A stretch of DNA of 64,000 bases from Amphirosellinia nigrospora (Eukaryota; Ascomycota; Sordariomycetes; Xylariales; Xylariaceae). A program made the translations under genes and the position numbers. The stretch lies in NCBI GenBank assembly GCA_004123355.1, contig SCHM01000004.1, positions 4,863,017-4,927,016 of the forward strand. The letters run 5' to 3'. Positions within the stretch are counted from its first letter, which is position 1; each line of letters opens with the position of its first letter. Positions 12,750 through 24,001 of this stretch are shown here, in pieces. The notes below the pieces were generated by a model. The model worked only from the letters and a program-made list of their open reading frames with translations, was not told the DNA's origin and did not search any database.

Positions 12750-13943
12750 TTTGGGGCTAGCTAGTTCTACACGTCGGCCCCTAGGATACGAAAGAATCTT
12801 GCGTTTCGGTCTTTCGCATCTCTTGTCGGATTATAGGATTGAGATTTTGGGGTTGTGGATGGCCTAAACCTTTCAGGAGTGATTTATTTGCCATGAAAAC
12901 TAGGTATGCACCAGAATCAAGGGAGTTCACGATCGATTTCTGGAGTGGGACCGATATCGGCTGTACAACGTTTCCTGCTTTTTCGTCACTTTATTTTGCC
13001 CTTTCATGTTTGTATTTCTCGTGCTGGGGTTGGCCATTTTTGCCGACTTGGCACAAGACAGAATTGTGCGTGCGTTTGCGTTGAGTTTGTTCGCTGCCGA
13101 AATACGAAGTTCTTCACGTCTGAGGCTGGATCCCTAGATGTGCTTTTCGGGGGCTTATTGGACGTAACGTTTAAGATAGCTTACACGTCTGATACATGAA
13201 ATGGTAGACTGATTGTTTCGCACACACGGCAGGAGATAGCTAGCATTTCGCATGTGATTACAGTCGTTACTTTAAGAGTTTATAAATTGCCTAATCACAT
13301 GATGCTTAGTCTGCAGTGATGGATAGGGACGCCGATGGACTTGTATTAATGGTGGACTAAGTTTAACATCCTGATATATCTTTATTTTGTGATTTTCTAG
13401 AGTCTTGATTACCTAGGTAATCATCGCAAGTACCATGCCTCGCATTCATGTCCGAAAATTTCTCTTGCCAAACACCCACTTATCCGTGAGGACGTGATCG
13501 TACGAGTGTAGATCTGGATGTCTGGCCTTCTATAATCGTGTAAGCCCCGAAGGACAGGTCTTTTCTTCCAACGTTCCGTTCAGGACTGATCCTAGGGGGA
13601 TGCCAGCCCTGGCTATCCGAAGATAGCACCGTTGGGTGTGTGATGTATATGGGAAATACGTTGCAAAGTTCACGTCACAGTTGCGGGACACGGCCTATCA
13701 TAAAAAAACATACCTTGACAACCTGACAAGTGCTGAGTGTTGATCTCTGTTTGTCTGTTGTCTAATTCGCGATTCCCGGAAAACGTGGAAGCTGTGAAGC
13801 TTTGCCAGACCACCTCCGAAACGCCATGCTAGTGAACACCGCAAGTAACCTTTTCCTCATGTCTCATAATGTACAATATAATCTGCACGTAAGCAACCCA
13901 GAGCGTCTGTTATTCCAGGCGAGGGGAATGCTTCTCGACTGCT
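12750..13943. other. Intergenic between OTU and PRPP synthetase genes
   Basis: Convergent spacer. ORFs at 12839-13084 and 12906-13199 overlap in different frames and resemble 3' UTR noise. No domain, RNA gene or repeat is recognised. Confidence 0.5.
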
Positions 13944-15726
13944 CTAATCCAACATATGTTGGAACAGGGGCGAGATGGACTCGCCATAGTGATTGCGCCG
14001 AATCGCTTCAGACAGCAAGTAGGACAAGTCCAGGATCACTAACTTACTTGCATTTTTGGCTCGTCGATCCGGGATGGGGAAGCTGTTGGTCACGATAATC
14101 TGGTCGATGCAGTCACAAGCCTGAAGTTGCTCCAAGCAGTCGGCTCCGAAGACGCCGTGAGTAGCCATACAGTAGACCTTCTTGGCCTTGCCTCGCTTGA
14201 CCACCGTCTCCGCTGCAGCGATCCAGGAGCCGGCTTTGTCAATCATGTCGTCCACGATCAGGACGGAGCAGTCCTTAACATTGCCAACCAGTGTGATCAT
14301 GTGTTCGACCTTTGGGTCTTGAAGCTTCTCTTCTTCTTCGTCAGATGAATCCCCGACCTCGCCTGATCCGCCTAGAGCATGAGGCTCGGGTGCGAAGAAA
14401 GAAGAGGCGCGAGACATAGTCATAGGGTCTTCATCTGCTCCCTGGTAGGATTGATTACCATCAGTATCTGACTGGCTGGGTGAGACGAAGTCATCGGGCA
14501 CAACATGACCCTGAACGAGCCGTCCGTGTGTTACCTCGAGGGCACGCTGGTCATTGTACTCGTTCGTCTCCCCTTCCTCCTCCTCGCCACTGACTTCTTC
14601 AATAGGGGAGGCCTGGGAGGCCCGAGACGAGGTGTGCAAGGCACGCATATATGGAGACTGAGATGGGTTATTGGTCGTGCGTAGAGGTGGAGCGGCAGCT
14701 CGTCGCGGAGAACCTTGCGAATCTGCCACGGAACGAGACGGAGGCGTCGCGCTGTTAGTGTTGGCATCCGAGTCACGGTCTTCCGTGTTGGAAGTGGTGG
14801 GAATTCGGCGAACCCCATTTACGTATGCAGTATTGTTGTCCCATCCATCAAGCTCCCTCATGATCATGCTTGCGGTCATGTTGGTGGCCCGTTTTCGGTC
14901 GGTGGTAACCAGGCCGAAGTTGAGCTTCAGGGCATCGGCGAGCGAGGTGACGCGTTTGGTTCCTCCAGCATTCTTAGATACCACGACTGCCTCTTTCCAA
15001 TTAGGAATGTTGAGTCGCACCCAGCGGGCGATCAGAGGCTCCGCGTGAAGGTTGTCGACGGGACACTTGAAGAACCCCTGCATCTGTGAAGCATGCAGGT
15101 CGACGGTCACGACGTGTTTGACGCCAGCGACATGGAGCAGATTGGCGAGCATGCGAGCAGTGATGGCGCCACGATGTGACTTTTTCTTGGACTGTCGGCT
15201 GTAAGGGAAGTATGGGAGGACAGCTGGAGTGGGGGAGATTGACCCGTCAGCGACGCTAGCAGCAGACTGAGACACGCAAAGGCTCACCAGTGATCTTGTT
15301 GGCGGAACCTCCTTTGCATGCCGAGATCATAATCAGCAGCTCCATGATGGTGTCATTGATGGTAGGGCTACCGGACTGGACAATGAAGACATCCTTGTCA
15401 CGGACACTGGTCAGGATGCGAACACTAGTTTCACCCTTGGCGAGATGTCAGCCAGTCTGGCGTCGTTTGGTGGGAGAGACGAAAGGAGTGGAGGAGTGGC
15501 AGTGGGCGGGATAGCGAGCTAGATAGATACAGCAGAGGGAACGAAGGCAAACCGCAGCAGCAACGACAAGGCTAGCAGCAGCCGCTTCAATCAGCACAAG
15601 CAGGTTGTCAACGCACATTGGAGAATTGAGACAGGTCTGCCTCAGCTGGGTCATCCCTAGATTGGCGCATATCTTGCCCGTTAAGCTGGGACACGAGGTG
15701 CCCGAGAACACCAGCGTACCTCTCAT
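13944..15726 (-). CDS. PRS5: Ribose-phosphate pyrophosphokinase, Prs5-type with large insert
   Basis: PRPP synthetase: ribose 5-phosphate plus ATP gives PRPP, the precursor of purines, pyrimidines, histidine, tryptophan and NAD. Exons (minus) are 15726-15617, 15435-15288 and 15223-13944. Motifs are the N-terminal NLGMT and FSN/GETSVRI blocks, QSGSPTIND, the flexible loop [28 protein letters not shown], and the PRPP-binding [13 protein letters not shown]. Between TNMTASMIM and HMITLVGNV is an insert of about 150 residues, Ser/Pro-rich then very acidic ([16 protein letters not shown]). Yeast Prs1 and Prs5 carry comparable non-homologous regions, and the position just before the PRPP site fits Prs5. 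One base is missing near 15691 (in ATGACCC), shifting exon 1. The first intron is 181 nt, with donor GTGCGT and an AAG acceptor. A C20 tract lies just upstream of the ATG. Confidence 0.92.
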
Positions 15727-15732
15727 CTTGTT

Positions 15733-15752
15733 GGGGGGGGGGGGGGGGGGGG
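15733..15752. repeat. Poly-G/poly-C tract, 20 bases
   Basis: Twenty consecutive G on the plus strand. Seen from the PRPP synthetase gene it is a C20 run ending six bases before the start codon, so in its 5' leader. Length is likely to be polymorphic or mis-called. Confidence 0.9.
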
Positions 15753-16333
15753 AATTGGGGGAATGAAGTTGGTGACGAGGAAGAGGAAGAGAAAAAAAGA
15801 GAGGTAAGAATGGAGGGGAGAAATTTATTGATTGAGCGAGGTACCTAAGAGAAAGCTTGGGTGAACTAGACGAGAAAGGCTAGAAGGGGGGGTGCGAAGA
15901 AAGCCTACAGGGAAGGGGACGGCTGGCATTCCTTTCCTTTTATATTGTGACTAGGATCTTTTGGCAGCCGGGCAGAGCCGGCCTACCTCTTTTCAAGGGG
16001 CAGGTAGTACAAGACGCGATAAGATACTTGTCGCGAAGAGTAACTTACAGTAGGTGCCTGGTGTATGAATGGCCAAGTTGCAGCTTTTGTAGGATAATAT
16101 AAATACATACATATAATGGATATACACACGTTGAACAGGCTTATGAAACCTATCTTCACTTATGGCTTGTCTTTGGTCTCATCGTATTTTGGGGTAGATA
16201 GTAGTCAATTATGAGCTATTGACTCCCAGTTCATCCTTTATCCCGTCTCTCCCCATCCTCGCACAAATTTCGAATATTTCTCTGTATCAAGCACCTGCAC
16301 TGTTACCCCAGATACTCCCTCGCCACCGACGCG
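15753..16333. other. Divergent promoter region, PRS5 / asteroid gene
   Basis: The spacer between two divergently transcribed genes. On the minus strand it is pyrimidine-rich (15780-15950), as expected of the PRS5 leader. No ORF here looks coding. Confidence 0.5.
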
Positions 16334-18350
16334 ATGGGTATCCGGGGCTTGGTGCCGCCTCCGTCTATACGGTAGATTTAGCATTCTTAGTGGTAATACC
16401 GTTGTCATCGACGGGCCTGCCTTGATCTACCAAATCCTGAACGGATGCATACACCAGAGACCGCCCACCAATGCCTTCATCTGCCACCCTTCTTATTCGG
16501 CGCTTGGTCGCATGGTTATAGGATGGCTTGAAGAGCTACGGAAGCACGGCGTGATCGTGTAAGAAGAGATATATACCTGCGTTACTCACGTAAGCTAACC
16601 ATGCGCCGTAGTCGGAAGATCTATTTCGATGGTTATTTGCCCCCAAGTAAATGGCAGGTGAGACGAGAAAGGCTGCTAAAGCAGTCCAAAACTATGAAAG
16701 ACCTGCTTGATTCTCATCCTTATGGGTCGCCTAAAATACCGGTGGATGCTTTTGAGAGCATGACGCCCGAAATTGCCCTCACCCAAAACATTGCCCACTC
16801 ATTGCACTCCAGCTGGCTCCCAAACCTCCTTTTCTGGTCCCGGCTGTCATTGAAGTGCTAAAGAGCTGCCGCAATTGGGGCCCACTTGTTGAAGTGGTAT
16901 CTGGCGAGGCCGATATGTTCTGCGCCGAAGATATTCGACGCTATGGAGGAGTCTTACTGACAGGTGACTCGGACTTACTCATCACAGACCTTGGTCCCGA
17001 TGGCGCCGTTTCTTTCTTTACCGACGTGGCCGCAGCTGATCAGCTAGATTATTCTCAAGGACTACTAGCCTGTAGGTATTCATTACACACCATCAACAAT
17101 ACTTTAAGCTTGAACAATGTTGGTGGTTTGCCTCGTGTCGCTTTTGAAATGGTGAACGGCCGAACTAGCTTTCAAGCAGCCTTAAAGCAAGCAAAGCAGA
17201 GTAGCAATAATGACCTACAATCACCGGAATTTCGTACCTTTATGGAGGAGTATTCCATGAAGGATTATCTACCGAAGGACCACCCTATACAGAGAATACT
17301 CTCCAGTCTTGATCCAAGAATATCAGAAGTCATCATACAGACGCTATTGCTGGATAGTAACGGAACCGTGCCAGACGCGGGTAGCAGTGAGAAACCTCGC
17401 GGCCCAGAGACTTTGTCGATGTTTCTGCCTATTATGATAGAGGTAAGATTTTTCGTCTTTCATTCTCTTCCGAGTATGGATTGAGAGAGAGACCTACATC
17501 CTCAGCAGCCTCGTCTTTGGTACATTTCTTATAGAGCTCCCCTTTGGCCTCTGCTACGTGGGATTATTACTGACTTGCCATTTTTGAGTAGAACCGCAAT
17601 AGAAAAAGCGCGTGGACTATGAGTACAGCCGTCCGTCAGCTTGCATACGGTGTCATGCAAACGTTGACCGATCATGAATCGCCAGTAGTTATCGAGTACC
17701 GGTTGATTGAGGCATCCAATTCTCTGGTGGGTAGGCAAATTAATGTGCTAGACCCGGAGGAAACCCTCGAGCAGTGCGGTCTACTCGCGAAAACGTTAGA
17801 CCAGATTACCGAGCGCATCCCCAGCGTAGGTATGCAATGGTTGGCGTTCGCTCTCTACCAAGATGTGATATGGTCAAACTCCGAACAGCGAACACCTTTA
17901 TCCTCTTTACTCATCAATGGAGGAAAAGGTGCATTTGAAGATGATGACGAGCATTCATGGGATATGATACACTTCGCTGCTCAGGTGCAAGCTTCGCTTT
18001 ACTCCCTGAGAATGGCCAGGCAGGCCTTGGATGTCGTCGCGTCTCTTCGCGCGCTACCGCCCCCAATGCGGGAACTGCGTGAGCGTCTCAGCACCCTTCC
18101 GGCGATTACGGAATGGCCGACAGTCGAAACCATGTCACAAGTACTGGCTACTGCCAACGAAGCCAAAATCCTATCTATCATTACCGATATGCTTGGCATC
18201 ACAATGATCAAAGAGTCGGAGAATTCATCAGATACGAGTCGGCCCAAGAAAAGGAAAAATAAAAACGGCCTCTTGAGAAGCGAACGAAATCCTCGACGGC
18301 CGACATCTGTCAACCCCTTTGCCGTTCTGAGCAATGCAAGCTTAAGCTGA
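16334..18350 (+). CDS. Asteroid / XPG-domain protein
   Basis: A member of the asteroid family, which shares the FEN1/XPG nuclease fold. Exon 1 (16334-16558) starts MGIRGL, the usual FEN/XPG-type N-terminus, and later shows TVVIDGPALIYQ with a conserved acidic residue. Exon 2 (16612-17442) has RKIYFDGYLPPSKW, then the acidic core GEADMFCAEDIRRYGG and LLTGDSDLLITDLG, the XPG-I active-site region. Exon 3 (17592-18350) has a helical region and a basic tail (RPKKRKNKNG) that could be a nuclear signal. Introns are 53 and 149 nt. Frame breaks occur near 16360 (right after MGIRGL) and near 16820, each consistent with a lost base. Whether asteroid proteins cleave nucleic acid is not settled; the D/E residues seen here would allow it. 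Confidence 0.82.
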
Positions 18351-19184
18351 CAAGAAGTAGCTGACGAGAGTTTATAAAGAACAAATTAATACACATTTAT
18401 CGATCTACTCACAACTATCTGTGACTGGCGTCGGGACGACATTGGTTAGCATAAAGGCCGCCCCGTGGTGCCTCCCTCACACCGCGAAATTTGCCTCCCT
18501 ATTCCCACTAAGCCTATTAGTGCATCTAATCGTACCACGGCTCTACACTTGGCCTATAACCCGACGCCCTATTGAAGGCCCTACTTTATATGAGGCACTA
18601 AACGGATAAAGATGCTCAGGCTGGTTGTATTACTGGTGTTCTTAATACGGGGAGGCGATCGGGAAATCTAGATGCTCTTAAGTTTTACACATCCGCGATC
18701 GAAAATAGTGCTTATTGGGAGGAGGTTGAAAAGCTAGGGCGAGTAGGCAGCTTGAACATAATCGAAGCATGTGCTGTTCATCCTTACTGTTTCAGTCTTT
18801 CATAAGACACATTTGTATTGTGATAGACAAGTAGTAGCGTAATAAAAAACAAAAAAACTCGTCAAGAGCGAGCTAACCGTCGATATTAACTCAAACATGC
18901 CAGAAGGCTCTGGCACGAACTGCGATACGTACACACTTGTCTACGCCGATTTTGAGGGGAAACGAAGCCACGGGGCTTGCACAGGAAACACCAACATCTG
19001 CCAGACAGATGAAGTCAAGGGTAAACCGAAATCGTTGCGTCGTCACCGAACCAGATTCGTTACAGGATCATAAGGTCGTCAAGCCCCCTTAAAGCCGTCC
19101 ATTTCAAAGTAGCAAACCTGTGCTACAACCAATGTAAAGCACGCCAAATTCCAGCATCAAATCACTCCCGAATCCGCGAAGACT
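18351..19184. other. Intergenic between asteroid and Cid genes
   Basis: Convergent spacer of about 0.8 kb. The ORF at 18421-18609 shows no family features. It includes two A-rich stretches (18840-18860) and should contain both 3' UTRs. Confidence 0.5.
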
Positions 19185-22100
19185 TCATTGCCGTGTATCT
19201 CGTCTAACAGCGAGATGAACTGCTTCTTCCCCTGTTCCTCTCATATGCGCCTTCACGTCTTCCATAAGATTATCGGTCGTATGCCCCTTGCCTGCGGCCT
19301 TGATAATCTTCCAGGCACGGCGAAACTCGTCCCGGATGGCGACGATGCCGTTGTGCGTCACCGTGCGTGCGACGTTATGGTCAAGTTCGAACGGGTCTTC
19401 GATGGCGAATAGGAAGCGGTGGCGCACCTCCTTGACATCCTTTGGTTTGGGGTCTGCTGTTCGATTGCCAGCCGCGTTTCTCCACCTGGAGGCAATTGTT
19501 GGCTCGCTTGTGAGTTGAGTGATGGAGACTGCAATTTCGTGTTATCACTCTCCATCAAAGTGAGAGCTGCCCCGGACTGTGGTTGCACGACGGTTTTGGC
19601 CCCAGTCCAGCCCTTCTCTATTTTAGCCAATAGCCCTCCGTGAGTACGGAGACTTAAGACATCCCTACCCAGTCGAAACCTTTCTTGGGGAGAGTGAGCA
19701 TCATGTTACCCTGTGCGTAATATTCGAAGAATCCTTGTAAGAGAGTTCCGAGAGAGTCTTGGTTACGATTTAGTTGATTTTGCTGGGCAAGCGTTTGGAT
19801 CGCTCGCTCATCTCTCCAGAACCGGACGCTGCGACCTTGACACATGGTAATTCCCTCAAACGTCTGGGGCGAAGGATCTGGGTCGGGGGAGCAAGTTCTT
19901 GGAGATTGGGACACACGAACGGCTCCACAACATTAACAAGGTAATGCAACACCATTAGCACATAGCCGTAGCTACTTAGAGTTCCACGATAAGGTGTATT
20001 GATGTCCCGTGCTTTCGCCCAATGCTTGACGAACAGGACCAAAGGCTTTACACGAAGATCGGTGTAGGAATAACATCGTAGGAGCAATGTATTTTGAAGA
20101 GCCAGATGAGCCGAAAAGTTGACATCACACTGGACGCCAACACCACTCTTGGGAAATTCCAGCCTGTCACTATACCTATCTTTAGGCTTGTTAGGGCTGA
20201 GCGTGGCTGGGTTTGGAAGCTGCTTAATGTGATCAAGTACAGCCACTTCATCTGTCATGAGTGGGATCAAGTACTCAAAGTCACTCGGCTGCTGTAATAA
20301 GGGTACAGGTTTACGACGGAGTATGGCCATGTAGCTTTGAATGATCGGAAGAGAGTGAGGGCGATAGTGCCCATTCTCAAGCCATTCCGTACTCTGCCGC
20401 TAGATGGAGTGACTTGTGCTCTCTAGCTACAGTCCTAAGGGCCTGTGTTTTGGTCAACGCTACAAATTCGCGGACCTGCTTTCTTATCTCTTCATCCCTA
20501 ATCCCATCGACATAATGTTGGACTATATCAGAACGAATGTCGACATCAGGAGAAGACGAAGATCTCGATAGTGACATCGCAATTTTATTGGTTCGCCCAT
20601 GATACTGTAGTGGAGATTCGTACTGATCCTGTCGAAGATGCATGATTTGGACTAAGGGAATCTGACGGAGACCCTCGACAGCTAGTTGAAGCTCTTTATT
20701 GAACCATACAGGATTTGTGCCAAAGCTTTTATTGTGCTGTAGATCTTTCCATTGTTGAATTACGCGTTGGTATGCTTGATCGGATTTCAGGTTTCGCGAA
20801 GGCACTTGTCTCACCTCCCACGAAATCACAAGCTTCTCGCCCTCGATCATGGTGTTGAGACCGAAAAGTGATCGATGGTTGGGTCGAGCTGTATCACCAA
20901 CATGAAACGAAGGATACGCCATTATCCGGCTTTTCAGATTTATGTCGTATAGACCCATAACGAAGGCACCAGCCACTTTGTCGAGAATGATAAACATGGC
21001 TTCAGTAAAGTCTTGAGAGTTAGAGTGAGTGATATCACGACCATTCAGACGGCGTAGTAGTCGTTTCGCATTACTATAATAACTAGCCAGTGACTGATTC
21101 GAGGATTGTTTGAGTGAAATTAAGTCATCATTATGTGGTGGCACAATATTCGCGCTCGACGACGGCTGTGGCACCTGAGATTTCGTAGGAAATTGTTTCG
21201 AGTCGGTGTCGACAGGAAAGTTGTTTTCTAGTAGGGGGTCAAGGTCTTCGGCTATGTCGTCGTCTGGCTCTTGTTCCTCTTGATCAACTCCGTTCTCCCA
21301 TTTCTTTCTAGCCTCTAGTAGACCTTCTCGAAGAATTTTGTCAGGCTTCTCGCAGAGTTTGATGATCGGAACACGTGTTTTGGTAAGCATCGCGCACCAT
21401 ACCCAGCAGCGAGGAGGGCTCCTTCAATGAGACGAGGAATAGGCGAATCGGGAGAGTCAGGCGACAGCGCTGACATAGGTGACAAGAGACCAAGGTCCAT
21501 ATCGGCAGCCTTGGTTGCAAAACCCGAGGCCAAACTTCCAAAACACTTCAACTCTACCGTCTGGGGCTGGAATTGACAAGCAGCGCCATGATTCTCATAC
21601 TCATGGCGGGAAATAGCATCTCGACAAATAGATTCGACACGCAGTCGAAAATTCTCCTTTTCGGCAATCTCGTCTGGGCCGATTTCGGCGCCAACGATAA
21701 TCTGGTGGCATAATTGATCAAGAAAGGCGGATTGATTTGCAAGCTGCTCGGGGCTCAAACCTGCTTGGCGATAACCTGCGGGGGAATACAAGGCATGATA
21801 TGGCGGCTGGGTTGGATTGCGACCGCCACGTGCAGGAAAAGCATCTGCTGGTATGACGTTCACACCCCTAAACAGACCATCAATTTTGGGGTGTTGTTGG
21901 TGCCTCCAATCCGACTGGTGAGTAGAAGAGGAGGTGGAAGATTGAGTATAGCCTCGCCGCGACTGTTCATGAGCCTGATTGCCATGGGAACGGTTTTGAA
22001 AAGTATCTGGATATGTTGCTGTGTGCGATGTAAAGTGGTTTTGTTGCCGGCCATGAAGAGGCTGTGGGTTGCTATAGTTCTGTGGGGGCGTGTAATGGTG

Positions 22101-22403
22101 GGAGAATGGCTGATTAGTTCCTCTTGAATCGATGGGAATCGCAAAATCAGCCTTCATCTGGCGGCGCTGGGCTTGGTTAGGGCGCTTCCTCCCACCTTTA
22201 GGGGCTGGCCGGAGAGCACTGGGATGTGTTTCATCCCTCGACGCTTCTTCAATTTCTGAGACACGAGTAGAATGCTGAGAAGTTGGGTGAGGAGGGTTAT
22301 TCGAGGATTCCAGATCCGGAACGACTTCTGGGCCAGAATTGGTGAGAATGATGCTGCGAAGGCGGTCCTCGAGCGGTCGCCCAGCAGGCTGATCTGACTG
22401 CAT
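19185..22403 (-). CDS. Cid1/Gld2-type poly(A)/poly(U) RNA polymerase
   Basis: A non-canonical nucleotidyltransferase of the Cid1/Cid13/Gld2 group, which adds A or U tails to RNA 3' ends. The order is: a Gln/Ser/Pro-rich disordered N-terminus (22403-21750); the catalytic KCFGSLASGFATKAADMDLG with the paired Asp (near 21500); a very long linker; the third catalytic Asp in VQCDVNFSAHLALQN (near 20130); VKHWAKARDIN, TLSSYGYVLMVLHYL; and the PAP-associated domain ending FAIEDPFELDHNVART (19410-19350). The linker of about 450 residues between the Asp pair and the third Asp is far longer than in yeast-type Cid1. Frame breaks occur near 21380, 20395, 19885, 19665 and 19420; reading across each restores family sequence (for example TKTRVPIIKLCEKP follows GYGARML). 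Transcribed divergently from TFG1. Confidence 0.85.
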
Positions 22404-24001
22404 GATATCACGTACTTAACAATGAACGGTACTAGTAGTGAAGTGGCGAACAACTATCATGGTCAGGACAAAATATACAAATACAAGTTGCCGGGTAGAG
22501 GGAACATGGCGAGCGATACGGGATGCTTGGCTTGAAACCGACTGAGGTTTATATGTGATTTGTTATTCATTGACCGGGATCTGGCTCAGGTTGCTGTGTC
22601 AGGATCTGAGATACCGGCATCCACTAGGACCTACCGAAAGGCCAATTGCTTCACCTCAAAAGGGTCAATGAATAACTTCCATCAGATGGGTTTGCAATGT
22701 CTAGGATGATGTGTACAGCATATGGGCGGCAATGAGGCTCAAACTTGTGTAAAGGCGCGAGGAGGTCTAGCACCTGATTGGCTAGAAGGTAAACAAGAAA
22801 TGGGGAGATTTCCACCGTTGTGGTGCTGTGCGGGGGTGGAGACGGAAACCGTGCTTGACGTTTTGAAGGACGCACTTCTAGAAACGGGCATGCACCTCAA
22901 GAAACACAGGAAGGGCCCAGTCCCTTCCCCTTTGAGACTACCTACAGGTGACACTTAACACAAACAAGAGCCGAGAACCTTGGAAGCGACCAAGAGGTAT
23001 GTATGTACTTCGGTAAGATATCTCCAGACTCTCTGTTTCCTGCTTAGTTTTACTAATACATAGAAGGCATCCTCACAAGAACCCTGTAACTACTGACAAC
23101 CTGGGAACGTAGTGAGGCTGACAAAAAGCAGATAGTTTTAGTTTAAATATTATCATTTATATAGTAACAAGTCAATGATTCATTCATAAATACTGCCAAA
23201 TCCCGATCTATCCCTTTAAGGGGTGACTCGGCACCAGTACATAAAATATAGAAAAGCGGGACTACGCAGATAACCAGATCAACGAATCAGAATAATTCTA
23301 CTTACTTGAATAAAAGTCTGATTCGTTGATCTGGTTATCTGCGTAGTCCCGCTTTTCTATATTTTATGTACTGGTGCCGAGTCACCCCTTAAAGGGATAG
23401 CGTAGCATAGATTAAGTACTCTGTGCTATGTGGTGTAGGTGTACATATAGGTGCAGTTCCGTCCAATGACGTTGCACCCGCATATAAGTCCCCACTAGAG
23501 CTGAACCCCGGCAGATTGCTGCTTGCCTTCCCAACACTGATCTTTGTCATCCACCCCATCCTCAACCACTCACAACCGCGCCGCATTCAACAACCCTTCT
23601 CTTCATTCGTTCACGCACAACTGTTCGCGACAACTACCTTTCGTTTCCCTATCGACATCCTATTGCCGAGCGCCCTATTCATTTAGTATCAGAGCACAAC
23701 ATAAATCCAGATCGATCTTGTACACCACATCACGTCAGGCTTGGCCAGGCTGGTCATTGGGCTTGACCGTCAACAGTGCGACCGTGACAAGGCCGTCGAT
23801 TGCAGCACCTGGGCAATCCCCGATATTCTGGTCTCTTGCATATAGTATCAGTCCTTTACCGACCTGATACTGCCAGCCCCGATGCTCGCCTGCGCTTCAT
23901 AGGATCTTCGAACCAGCGGCGAAGTTGCCTTCTCAAATCAACATCACGCGCCGTCATCGTTATAGTCACCCGTTCGCGACCCATCCCATCCTTCGGCTAT
24001 C
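22404..24001. other. Divergent intergenic region, Cid / TFG1
   Basis: No protein gene is supported. It holds a perfect hairpin repeat (listed separately). The 500 bases before TFG1 are C/T-rich and look like its promoter and leader. ORFs at 22651-22958 run antisense to one another and are probably noise. Confidence 0.5.
23208..23400. repeat. Perfect 84-bp inverted repeat with 25-base loop
   Basis: Left arm 23208-23291 and right arm 23317-23400 are exact reverse complements over 84 bases, which I checked base by base; the loop is 23292-23316. The arm begins ctatccctttaagg and ends aacgaatcaga. No ORF, no obvious target-site duplication and no second copy in the window. It could be a fold-back element, a source of hairpin RNA, or an assembly or library fold-back artefact. 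Confidence 0.95.
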
